A stretch of 60,464 nt of DNA from Xylaria sp. FL1777. Its lineage: Eukaryota; Ascomycota; Sordariomycetes; Xylariales; Xylariaceae. This document shows positions 36,701-47,076 of this stretch, piece by piece. Both the position numbers and the translations under genes were made by a program. Where the stretch lies: positions 1 through 60,464 of the forward strand of contig MU400743.1 in NCBI GenBank assembly GCA_022578965.1, read 5' to 3'. The notes under the pieces are model-generated. The model made no database searches, had not been told where the DNA came from, and worked only from the letters and a program-made list of their open reading frames with translations. Each line of letters starts with the position of its first letter. Position 1 is the first letter of the stretch.

Positions 36701-39650
36701 GATTAGACATCCATATGTGTGGTACACACGTAATCGAGAGCTAGGTAGATAGATACCATGTTATGACGGCGCTGGCGGAAATTCCCTCATATTCTCTATA
36801 ATGGGACTAACGATGGGTGGTGGTGGTCGTCGTCGTGAGAAAAAGCGGTGCAACTCGGTAATGCTATCCTAGTTGACAAGATTGAAAGATTCTATCAAAA
36901 TCACACGGTAGGTTAAGTAGTATATATGTGTATATGCCGCCTGGTCGATTAACCATCTGCTTGAGTTTCTCATTGATTGATTGAGCTGCGTCAGACACCC
37001 TTGGTATTAGCCGGCTCACATGACTCCTGAAGGTAGGACGGTCGTGCACCTCTATACCGAATAACTGTTTCTCTTTCCTCTTCCTTTCTGATAGTACAGT
37101 AATATCATCGTCATGTCAAATGTTATCAAGTGAGAAACAAGTTAGGTGGGTTCGTATTTAGGTATGACGAAAAGAGAAAAGAGGAGGTTATGAGACATGA
37201 TTAGCCGCATACATGAAAGCTGTCCCTGCTACAGGTGAACTGAATTAAGCAGTAAGATAGTAATATCACCAACTTATTATACCGTCATCAGATTCGCTAA
37301 CGCGCTTGTTGACAAATTAGAAGTCCCGAATGGCACGGTAGATAGATACTGCAGCAGATAACCCCTGGTCAAGCATAACATGAATACCGGTAGCAGGTTA
37401 GGATCTAGGGTTCAAAATGTCCTTGGCTACTTAAAGATAAACTCGGCTTAGTGTACTCGCTGCTTATACTCAGGATCAGGGCTCGGCTTAGCCTATCCTG
37501 AGGCAGATGAGGAGGATGTGGTAGCTACACATAAGTTATGGAAACAGAAACGTCTAACAGTCATGTTTATGTGTATAGTCGATGAAATATGGAGTCTTGC
37601 TATCGAGATCCTTTTTATTAGCTTATGTTTGTGTCTCTTGAAACTGTTAATTTTGGGAAGTTAAAAACCTCCTTAGGTAATAAGTCCCTTCAAGCCAACG
37701 AAATCAGCTACTCGGCCGCAATCAAGCCTCCAAAGCCCTATTAACGAACCAAACCATGGCAAGACCAAATCGTCCGTCGTCAGGATGGCGTTTAGTGGAT
37801 TATTACAGGAGCAACGAGCGATCGATAGGATCGTTATCCCCCATCCGATTCGTTCCTCGCCAACAATAATATCGATATCACCGTAAGCTTCGCTGCGTAA
37901 TGTGCTTTTGAAAAGCGAAAAATCCAGAGGCTCACGGTGCTCTACACGCCCTGAGTTCAACGTATGATAGAATTCTACCACGACGTCCGTTTCTTGGGGT
38001 AACCGTCGACAACACTCCATAGCGGTGGGCGTAGCATACAGCCCCTATGCCTAGTCCCAAACGACAAGGAACCACGTCATAGAGTGTTCTCGTACACAAC
38101 CCTGAAGAGGCTGGGCCTGTCCCTGGTTCGAGTAAAGTTGTTTGAACGTAGTAAAGCCCATTTAGATATTGTAGTGAATGTTCCACGTCTCCTATCCTTA
38201 AGAAACCGAGACAAGAAGGTGGAGGCCAGGGGACAAGCATCTCTCTCCGGGTCGCCTGCTTTCGCCTAAGCTTGCGACAGGCAACTTCAACTTCATGAAT
38301 ATTTTGTGGTGTCAAATCCGCTACCTCGGGGCCTCTAGGGAATGAGGATCTGGGATCGTCCCCCCTTTTCCTACGATGCTGCAGCACATGGTATGGTGTA
38401 AAAGGGGTCGGCACGACGTGGGCAGCCATATAAATTATCCGCGTCGAAGAAGCAGCCCCCAAGATACCTTTTTAGTAGGGGGAGAGACGCAATTGTACAC
38501 AGAGGTGAAGCGTGAACTTGAGCCAATCGCCCGCGAGCGTGAGTGAGGTGCTCACCTTTAAACTCCTGGGACGTACCCTCAAGATTCCGACCAGGGAGGA
38601 AATCGAGGCCCTCGGGATTTAAGGCCGTACCGAGCACGGATTCGGTACACGCCATAACGCTATTAGGTACTTGCTTACGCATACTTCCTGGTGATGTCGT
38701 AGAGATACCGCATTTTTGGTACCGATATTACGAAGTGATTACCACACCTCGCAGACGATCAGCCAAACAGGACAGACGTGCGCAGTTAGTGGACAACGAC
38801 AATGCCACGGATGATCCGTTTGTACTTCAGGGGATAAAGTCTCTAAGCTTGCGCCTCGAGAAAGCCGATGTGAGCCAGCTGCGGACGACGACCAATTGAA
38901 AGCTGAATTCCAGCTAGTTAGATGGATGGCCGACGAAGTAGATTTTCAGGACATTAGGATAAGCTGGAAATAAAGTGCTCGTTAGATTGAAACAGACTTA
39001 TTTATGATTCCATTGCATGTCTGGCTGACTCGTGAAGCTAACACCAATAGAGTACCCATATCGAGCTGAAGCAGAATTGACTCGGGGAGCTCAATATCAA
39101 TAGCACACGCTCTATATGTAGAGTTCAACACTTCACATACGTTGTTATCGTGCTGTTTAATATCAGGTGTTAGCAAGAGGTAACACGGTATACGGGTTGG
39201 GTTCTTAGCGGTCCTGGGGGTTCCGACTTCGTTTGATTCTAAATTGGGAGAGTCGGGGATACCTACTACTAGGTGTATGTAGTATACGGGCATTTGTAGC
39301 CAAAAGAAAATGCATTGCATACGGTACTTAGATAGGTAAGCATCATAACTGCTCCGACCTTTAGATGGAAAACTCGTCCCTGCGATTGTGACCCTTTAAC
39401 TCTATAAGTAAAACAACGACACATATCCTATACTCAACATGATCTTACGACGAACTAAATGATGGCTCTATACATCTAAACCTCCAACTCTTATGGAAAC
39501 AAGCACAATGCTTAAGATCACTACTTCCTATTATGGCCAGACTTTTTGGAGCTAATTATTGGAGGCATTCGAACGTTTGGTCGGAAAGTTAGATTGGGAT
39601 ACTGGAGTAGTCGGACGTGAGTTGGCCTAAATTACCGATTAGTATGACTC
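36701..39650. other. Gene-poor interval with unassigned open frames
   Basis: On the minus strand 37932-38462 (176 codons), 37673-38020 (115) and 38371-38682 (103) are open in different frames and overlap; on the plus strand 38543-38899 is open (118 codons) and ends in a segment rich in D, N and R. None matches a family I recognise, and none has clear flanking splice sites. They may be a decayed gene or chance. The rest (36701-37670 and 38900-39650) shows nothing. Confidence 0.3.
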
Positions 39651-41016
39651 TCAGATCACCTGGAAAAAATGGTATTTAGGTAATTATGACGTACCTTGAC
39701 AACAAACGGGCTACCCGTTTTGTTCTTCTCGGCCTTCTTTCGAGCAATTGCTTGCAACTCAAGATATGTATAGACTGTAGGGGGACTGTGGTCTTCTTTT
39801 ATAGCTTCTGTGTTAAGAGACCCTCGACAAGTTCTATCCAGCCTCTCGATCCCGATGGTCAAAAAGCTGGCGAGTTCAGGTACACTAAGGTAGCCGTTCG
39901 AGGTGGTATACTGGCTAAAATCAGTGGCAATGCCTTGCCTCAGCCGCGGTTCGGACTGAAGGAGGTCGCCTAAACTCCACAGTACCTGTTACACGCATCG
40001 GACCAGCTGAACACCTTGTGCTATCTCCGGATGCATAGTTCGGTGAGACACTGGGACCGTACCACGCTGAATTGAGACTTATTGAAACTGTTTCGCGTAC
40101 CAAAAGTAAAGCTATTCAGCCCTCGCTAATCTGAGACATATGGGCGGACCACGGAGGTTAGGAAGCCCCGAACCAATTGTATATAGACTCAAGGACAGCC
40201 ACCATGCTCGGCAACAGCCCCGATGGGAGGCATGGACCTTTGCAGCCATAACAGATTATTATATGCAGAATAAAGAGTCAATCACTCAGTTCCAAGCCCT
40301 GACATACAGCCCTTGTTATAGTACCGCACTGAGCGACAAGGTTGGAAAAGTTCCAAGACATGGATCGTCTTTTTCCCATCTCTATAAACACCATTTGTTT
40401 CATCTTGATCTTGTCGAATTTCTTGAACACAGGCGCCCACGTCCGAGTTGGGACAGCTTCATACAATTGCTTCAGATCAGCTGGGGCCTCTCGACCTTGT
40501 ACGTTCGACATTGCCCATTCGTTATTCTTTCGGTGTGCGGGCATTATCTCGGTTATGGCTTCATCAAAGAGAGCGATTGCCTTCAGAAGTCGCCGAACTT
40601 CGTCCATGGTAAATCGGTCTTCGTCCATGGTGCCAGTGGACACATGAACGTGCATTGCGCAGCCAGTTGTCAGAGTGATCTCCCAACCTGCGTTCAAAGC
40701 TACGAAGACTAGATCCACTTCGTCTTGCCACTCTTCTGCCGTGAAGAGTGTCCTCGAAACAATTTCGACACGCCCTACGCAAACACATTAACAAGCTGGC
40801 TCCGTATTAGACATTGAGGGGACCATCTCCTACAGAAATCCCCCACTTCGTCAAGGCTGCGTTCGTCGACAACAGTCCATTCATCATAGTTGCTAGTGGT
40901 TAAGCCAGCCGGAACGTTTGCGCGTTGAAGAGCATCGACGATTTGCGCACGCATGATTTCTCGATTCATCCGTTTGCGGCTCTCATCTCTGTCATCGGGT
41001 ACGGTAAATTGAGTCT
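39651..41016 (-). pseudogene. Degraded amidoligase-domain gene (putative amidoligase enzyme family)
   Basis: Exonic pieces on the minus strand are 40834-41016, 40325-40774 and 39695-39985, with a possible last piece 39651-39659. They encode family-like segments: DEWTVVDERSL, EIVSRTLFTAEEW, GCAMHVHVS (the conserved H-V-H-V motif), AHRKNNEWAMSN, SWNFSNL, GTVEFRRPPSVRTAAEARH, and a tail with SPPTVYTYLELQAIARKKAEKN. Three defects are visible. The N-terminal segment with the conserved G-x-E-x-E motif expected at the start is not found upstream. The frame breaks near 39926-39933, where about a helix of sequence also seems missing. The 339-bp intron 39986-40324 is far longer than its neighbours. In intact enzymes this fold joins carboxyl and amine groups using ATP. 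A gene broken by deletion is the best reading; an assembly error is possible. Confidence 0.7.
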
Positions 41017-41957
41017 CTGGAGTGTTGTATTAGCTTCTAGGTATTATCTGATTAGGAGCGAACCGCAGCCTCATAGTTGTTTTCAAACCCTGTCTATTAT
41101 CTTAGGCAACACACTCTTCTTATATATGATACATATCGGATGGCCCAATAGCGCGGCGTTGAGCTGGCTGCAAAATGGGCTTGGCCACCTGGCCAAATCA
41201 TGTGTTATCCTATCAGAAGGTAATGGCCTAACATACACGTCCTTGGGGGCTGGATTTGAGATAGCCATGCTTTAGCAGTAGACAGCAGACTCGTAATCCG
41301 AGAAATGCCGAAATTAGCTCGATAACGCCAAACGGTGGACATCGACTTCGTGGATAGGCGCCGAGCAATGACTTCTCCAAGCGGCCTATGCCTTAGGGTA
41401 GGTACGTTTGCTCGACGGCCATAGAGCATGAAGACATGTTCGTGTAGGAAGTCTATTGTCACATGAAAGAGAAAGGTTCTCCGATGATCTGATTAGAGAC
41501 ACTCGATACTGTCGGCTCTGTTCTGGTCAAATAAGGATATATTAGGAGGTTGTCACTCAGCCAGCCTGGCCAACATGGGCAGGCCGAAACCAGCACAGAC
41601 AGGTTCAAGTGAGGCTGAACCACCGTGAACGGGCTGGAGCAGAGTCATAAGCGCTATCGTAAAAATAGCACTGGAAAATGAGTTGCCGATATTGATCGCT
41701 TCCAGACGCATGGGAGTTAGGTGACATTAGCTCTTCTCAAGAATTCTTGATTGGCCGCCTACCTAGTAGTAGTTACCTCTCTAAGCGCCCAATGGTTGAC
41801 TTACTGCCTCAGTCCGGGTCTCAGACTGATGACCATAGGAATTCCCTGAACGCATGTTTTATACAGGCATGTACCTAAGTAGAGGTCCCTTGGTGCCCAC
41901 TTTTTTCTCTAATCGGACACCTACCTTTGCCAATGATAGTTCAAAAGCCCCTCATAT
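41017..41957. other. Intergenic upstream of the amidoligase remnant
   Basis: It was searched for the missing amidoligase N-terminus without success. No other gene or RNA is apparent. Confidence 0.5.
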
Positions 41958-42397
41958 ATGGAGGGCCACTACCACATTCAACCGACAATAAGAATTTAGC
42001 GGGGTAAACGAACTAAACTACCGTTTATTTCCCAACAATTAATGTTCTAATTTAGTTTATTTAATTGAATTAACTTATATTTAATTAGATTAGAATATTT
42101 ATGTATTTTTTTATTTAATTCTAGCATTTTTAATGCTTAATACTTTGATTCTTTAGTTGAAATGGGCCACTACCACACCCCTCCGACAAACAGAATTTCA
42201 AGCTTTATTTATAAAAAAAAAGGCAGTATTATTATTATTATTGCTATAATACCCTTTATTTCCTTATAGTGAAATAGAAGGTTGTGATTGTGGTGTATTA
42301 AGTGTAATTAAGTGTAATTGTTGTAAAATAAATGGGAATTTACCCCACCTCTGGCCTAAATTTTTATTGTCGGAAGTATGTGGTAGTGGCCCACCGT
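41958..42397. mobile_element. Non-autonomous TIR transposon (MITE), hAT-like, 440 bp
   Basis: The left end begins ATGGAGGGCCACTACCACA and the right end, read on the minus strand, begins ACGGTGGGCCACTACCACA. Beyond this the inverted repeats continue imperfectly (CCGACAATAA-AATTTAG and GGGGTAAA) to about 50 bp. The element is flanked by CCTCATAT at 41950-41957 and 42398-42405, an 8-bp target duplication typical of hAT elements. It is AT-rich and codes for nothing. A third copy of the terminal sequence lies inside at about 42162-42198 in the same orientation as the left end, so the right 236 bp (42162-42397) looks like a complete smaller element. The structure is therefore composite. It ends 83 bp before the start codon of the next gene. 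Confidence 0.85.
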
Positions 42398-42480
42398 CCT
42401 CATATCCTCCCGTAAGTCACTGCATACCGCGTCGCATCTTAAACCTCTGACCTCTTTTGCCCCAAATTGCTCGTATTAAA

Positions 42481-42939
42481 ATGGCAGACGACTTGAGAGT
42501 CAAGCTCGGGAAATCAAAGATAGAGTCTCTGAATCAAGGCGACCCCCGTTTTCCCTGGAAGCCCGAAGTCTGGAACGCGGCGATTGCTGCCTTCCATGCA
42601 GGCATTCGGCGCCCCGAGCCGCGGTTCCCGGTACTGATCCGCAGCGACGGCCCCGTCGACAGCCCCGAGAAGCTGCAGAAGCTAGCGGGCCTATCGTATA
42701 TTCCGAAGATTCTTGATACTAAAACAGTAGACCTATTGACTGACTTTGCTGTCGAAGATGTCCGGGTTTGCGATATCACATGGAAAGAACTCAAGATACT
42801 CCGCGAGCGCACCGAGTCGGAGATGCTCGTCGTTTTGTTCCCGGATCGACGCACCGAGAAACTTGTGAAGAGAGACGCGTGGGACGTTACATCAGTGAAA
42901 GAAATGCCATACCAGCCAACAACGAGGACTAAATCGTAA
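42481..42939 (+). CDS. Hypothetical protein, 152 residues
   Basis: A single frame from ATG at 42481 with clean codons and good length, but not recognised. The protein is soluble and mixed-charge, with no signal peptide or membrane segment. It contains PRFPWKPEVWNAAIAAFHAG near residues 20-40 and a regular hydrophobic pattern after it. A canonical 60-bp intron (GTAAGC...TTATTAG, with ACTAAC) lies just past the stop codon at 42962-43021. If the donor-like GTAAAT at the stop codon were used instead, the frame would run on for about 13 codons. The adjacent TIR element occupies its promoter position. It could be a real lineage-specific gene or a remnant of a longer one. Confidence 0.5.
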   Translation: MADDLRVKLGKSKIESLNQGDPRFPWKPEVWNAAIAAFHAGIRRPEPRFPVLIRSDGPVDSPEKLQKLAGLSYIPKILDTKTVDLLTDFAVEDVRVCDITWKELKILRERTESEMLVVLFPDRRTEKLVKRDAWDVTSVKEMPYQPTTRTKS

Positions 42940-44551
42940 ATCGATTGGCAATATCATCATGGTAAGCTGTGGAATATTATAGTATATAATAGCTTGTTAA
43001 ACTAACTATCTAATTTATTAGGCACTCATCTCCGCTTCGCCAGTTTTCTATCGCAACTGTTTAATGCTAAGCGTTTCCGCAACCATTCTACCCTTTGAGT
43101 AGCGACTTCATGATCTCCATCACCTCAAATGTGTTTGTTTCTGCAGCATACAGAACATTAATTGTAATCTAAAGCTACTCCTTCCAAAAATTAGTCTGAT
43201 AATTCCTTCGCCTTCTGGCGGATTTCCTGCCATCAGTACACAAGGCGTGATATTCACGTCATCTTGCAGCGGCCGTTTCGCGTTCACGTTCTACTCTCCA
43301 TGCCAACAAATTATCACGGAACAAAACTGCAGCTCTATGCAGAACTATACCAGTACATTACTAGAAAAAGTAGAATAGAACGTTATAAAGGTGGTGAACC
43401 TTGATGTATCTAGCTACTTATATACGCACTTTTACCTTTTCCACTAGGAGCCCAAGTTCAATTCCGCTTTCATACCTACCTACTAAGTACCTACCAAGGT
43501 GATACTCGAAGTCTCCACAGCTCGGGGGATTAATAAAGCTCTGCTTGCCTACTTACGTACTTATCTAGTTATAGCTATCCTTCTACCTAACTAACCCCTC
43601 TGATTACATAGGGCTTCTAAAGGTACTTACTGCAAGTAATAAATGGAATTATGAAGTCAACAGTATTATAGGTAGATAGGTAAATTTGTTTTCTTTCTTG
43701 GCTTGTGCACAGAGGGTCTTATGTAGGTAAACTCCAAAAGCGGCATGGCTCAGGTGAAATTCCCGAGTCCCATTATAGTTCAGGGCCATAATTCAGCACA
43801 GTAAAACCTCCCTATCTGACAGGTCGGTAGGTATTTCGCTCTCCGATAAGCCCAAAAATTTGTATACCCAGTATCCTTCCTCTAGCCCGTTGCTTATTTG
43901 CCTTACAGCGAACCTAATAATAGTGCAATTTTGGTGTTATCCATCTGTCTTATCTTATTGTATATTAGGATCGCTTCCTTGGTTGTTGCTGGGGAGGCAA
44001 TGGCATCATCATCACGGGCGATCGAGCAGATTCTGCAGAGAAGGGTTTCCGCACTACCGAAACAACCAACAAAGCGACCTCAGCCGCAAGCTCGCCCACC
44101 AATCTTGCCGACTGGACGACTAGTAATACATTCAGGAGGCCGCGCCAATCACACGCGGCCGCCCCGTTTGCTGACGGGACCCTGTAGGACAACCAGGAAC
44201 GGCACAACCCCTCCCCTTCTAGCGCACCGCCCCGCCCCCTCCCCCTCCTCCTCTGCTGCCGATAACGTCTACACCGCTGTCACTGCCACTGTCACCACTG
44301 TCACTGCTACAGCACCCTGCTTAACTCGTAAATCGAATTTGAATTCGTTGCATACGCAAGCTGCAGCAATCCTCCCCTCATCCCGCACCCTTTCCTCTTC
44401 CTCACTGCCATCATCACCATTACTATCACCGCCTGTTTGCACGTCCACCACCGTCGCCAACATAGCTTCCCGACGTTCAGCTCAGCTTGCTCGACACTTG
44501 TCGGGCTCACCCTCGTCGTCTTTCAAGCCAGACCTCCACAAATCTTCCAAA
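42940..44551. promoter_or_regulatory. Upstream region and leader of the pyrophosphatase gene
   Basis: After the possible 3' intron of the previous gene (42962-43021) there is no gene. ACCTACCTA-type motifs are frequent at 43470-43700. From about 43990 the sequence is pyrimidine-rich and open in frame with the pyrophosphatase (see findings), probably as 5' leader. Confidence 0.5.
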
Positions 44552-45679
44552 ATGTCCTCTCCATACAGCACTCGCAAGGTTGCTGCTCCCAATACCTTGG
44601 AGCACCGCGTTTACATCGAGGAGAATGGCGTTCCCGTCTCGCCCTTCCACGACATTCCCCTCTATGCCAACAAGGAGCAGACCATTCTCAACATGATTGT
44701 TGAGATCCCAAGATGGACCAACGCCAAGCTCGAGGTATTTTCGTGCCTATCCTTCGCTGTCGACCCTCTACGTCGGCCGCTAACTCTTCAATTCCCTTTA
44801 GATCTCCAAGGACGAGCTCCTTAACCCCATCAAGCAAGACGTGAAGAAGGGCAAGCTTCGATTTGTCCGTAACTGTTTCCCCCACAAGGGTTATCTATGG
44901 AACTACGGTGCCTTCCCCCAGGTAAGTGTGAAGTCTGGCTTAGCCGCTTCGTTCCGCTCGCCCGGGTGTTGTGATATGGACTGACCCAATCTGCTCTCCC
45001 ACAGACCTGGGAGGACCCCAACTCTGTCCACCCGGAGACCAAGGCCAAGGGCGATAACGACCCGCTCGATGTCTGCGAGATTGGTGAGCTTGTCGGCTAC
45101 ACCGGCCAGGTCAAGCAGGTCAAGGTCCTCGGCGTTATGGCTCTGCTCGATGAAGAGGAGACTGACTGGAAGGTCATCGTTGTTGATGTGAATGATCCTT
45201 TGGCTTCCAAGCTCAACGACGTGGAGGATGTCGAGCGCCACCTCCCCGGTCTTCTGCGTGCTACCAACGAGTGGTTCCGTATCTACAAGATCCCTGATGG
45301 AAAGCCCGAGAACCAATTCGCCTTCACCGGCGAGTGTAAGAATAAGGCGTAAGTCTGAATGACCCATTGGCTACCTCAATTCTCGACTAACACGGCTTAT
45401 AGATACGCTTTTGATGTCATCCACGAATGTGCCGAGGCATGGGAGAAGCTTATTACCGGCAAGACCAAGCCAGGTGGTATTTCAACGTATGTGTCCTCAT
45501 TCACGACTCCAATTAATAAGGCTAACATCTCCCATAGCACCAACTTGACCGTCTCCCACTCGCCTAGCCGTGTCACTCCCGACCAACTCCCTCCTCTACC
45601 CCCCAACCAGAACCTGCCGCCTGAGCCAATTGACAGCTCAATCGACAAATGGTTCTTCATCAGCGGTGCCGCTGCCTAA
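44552..45679 (+). CDS. IPP1: Soluble inorganic pyrophosphatase (family I)
   Basis: It hydrolyses pyrophosphate to two phosphates, pulling biosynthetic reactions forward. Exons 44552-44734, 44802-44921, 45005-45348, 45403-45486 and 45538-45679 give 290 residues, the usual fungal length. Visible are [22 protein letters not shown] near the N-terminus, [17 protein letters not shown] across the first junction, [20 protein letters not shown], and the active-site signature [12 protein letters not shown] (D-x-D-P-x-D, metal ligands). All introns are 51-83 bp and canonical. The start chosen is [19 protein letters not shown], which matches cytosolic orthologues. An open in-frame extension upstream could make a longer form; its composition fits either a mitochondrial presequence or a pyrimidine-rich leader. 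Confidence 0.96.
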
Positions 45680-46284
45680 GTTTATCGGGTTGGTCTTAGA
45701 CAAAAGTTTCCCCGCACATATTCACCATAAAATACCCAGCGTGGCATTAAACCGCCACCACATGCGTCAGTCAATTCAGCACATATAGACTCTGTTCCAA
45801 AAAGGAAAAAAAAAATAAGGGTAGCTGGGTAGGCCAATAATGACGGACATATTTGGTGGTGTAGAATTTGTTGAATATTGAGACTGGCGGGCATCGTACA
45901 AAACTTGATGGCCCTTGTGCTTGTTCCTATTCCGACACAATTTCTTCTGATACGTGTTTTGTGGCCGTGTAGAACTATAGTAGTTTGTGCTTCGCTGGAA
46001 CTCGATGCCTTCCCTTGCAACTTAATATGTGGCCCCTCGTGTGTGCTATAGCGCGAAGACTAACAGATTCGTGCCATTAAATGAACACATTGTCACAGAT
46101 ACGCCGGCTATAACCCAAACCACATCACAAACTCCATTACCTGGATTTGTTGTTGATTCTCAGTAATTGTTAAATGTACAATATACAGCCATCCAACAGA
46201 GTGGTATCGCGCTCAGAGAACCCAAAAACGCCTTTCAATGCTCGTCGTAGATGTACAGGAAGATTAGGGGGTCGTTGAATTCGT
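45680..46284. other. Intergenic, convergent 3' ends
   Basis: This is the 3' flank of the pyrophosphatase gene and of the mL53 gene on the other strand. No gene is seen. Confidence 0.65.
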
Positions 46285-46667
46285 CTAGCCGTCGGCAAGG
46301 TCTGCCTGCTTTTGTAGGGCGCGTGAGTGTCTGTCGACTTCTTCAATGATGCCTTTAATGCCCAGAATTTCGCCATCAAGCTTCATCTCTTTTCCATCCT
46401 CTGTAAAGAACCGGTCATGTCAGTACGACATCATGAAAGAAAAGCCGGAAGACGGGAGCGACGAATTGAGGTGAAATACGACGCACTAAACTTGACACTC
46501 AGTGTGCTTGGCTCGGCAGACGTTCGCGGGAGCAGGGTCGTGTTGATCTGCATTCCTTGGGCGCGGGCCTTGGGAGGGAGGTAGCTGAGGAATAACCTCG
46601 TCGAGCGCGAGCGCAGCGAGAACGGGTTGAACTTGGTGTTCACCTCGGTGATGAAGCGCGTGATCAT
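46285..46667 (-). CDS. MRPL44: Mitochondrial large-subunit ribosomal protein mL53 (yeast Mrpl44)
   Basis: Exons 46487-46667 and 46285-46400 joined by an 86-bp intron (GTGCGT...TTTACAG) give 98 residues, the yeast protein's length. The N-terminus MITRFITEVNTKFNPFSLRS, then the RLFLSYLPPKARAQGM segment, LLPRTSAEPSTLSVKFKDGKEM across the junction, and the C-terminal IIEEVDRHSRALQKQADLA match what I recall of this fungal family. It is a structural protein of the mitochondrial 54S subunit. The basic N-terminus may itself serve for import. It is transcribed away from SEC20 with a 409-bp shared promoter region. Confidence 0.9.
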
Positions 46668-47076
46668 CGTGGACGGTCTGACCTGATTTTATTTCCTTGA
46701 TAAGTCTAGTCCTATGAGAAGAAATTCGTCGTTTCGTTGTCTCGAGTCGGAGGGTCCTGCGTACCTGCGCGCTCAATGGCTAGCTGTGTATATATGTACT
46801 GTAGTTAGTTGAAGCCTAGGGTTTTCGAAGCTCATGGGTGTGTGGCTTGGCTGGTTTGGATGATGACAAGATAAGGCGCTGCAGGGGTGCTTGCTCCAGC
46901 CACAGTTCCCGGAGACAGGGGACCTATCTAGTATAATTAGTGAGTGGGTCTGGTTATGCCATTGACAACGTCACAGTTTAACAAGCCCAAAATGCCACCG
47001 TGGAACAATGTGAGGGACAGTCGTCGGATTGAGCTCCTTCACTTGGTTGTTTTGCGCTGAGAGGCTCGCTGCCAAG
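46668..47076. promoter_or_regulatory. Bidirectional promoter of mL53 and SEC20
   Basis: Divergent genes share these 409 bp. No reading frame is supported and no specific binding site was identified with confidence. Confidence 0.55.

Noticed and set aside
38100..38140. GGTTCGAGT resembling a tRNA B box
   Set aside because: No matching A box or cloverleaf could be drawn around it.
40140..40712. 190-codon plus-strand frame
   Set aside because: It lies opposite the amidoligase-like segments, which show family motifs; the plus-strand reading shows none.
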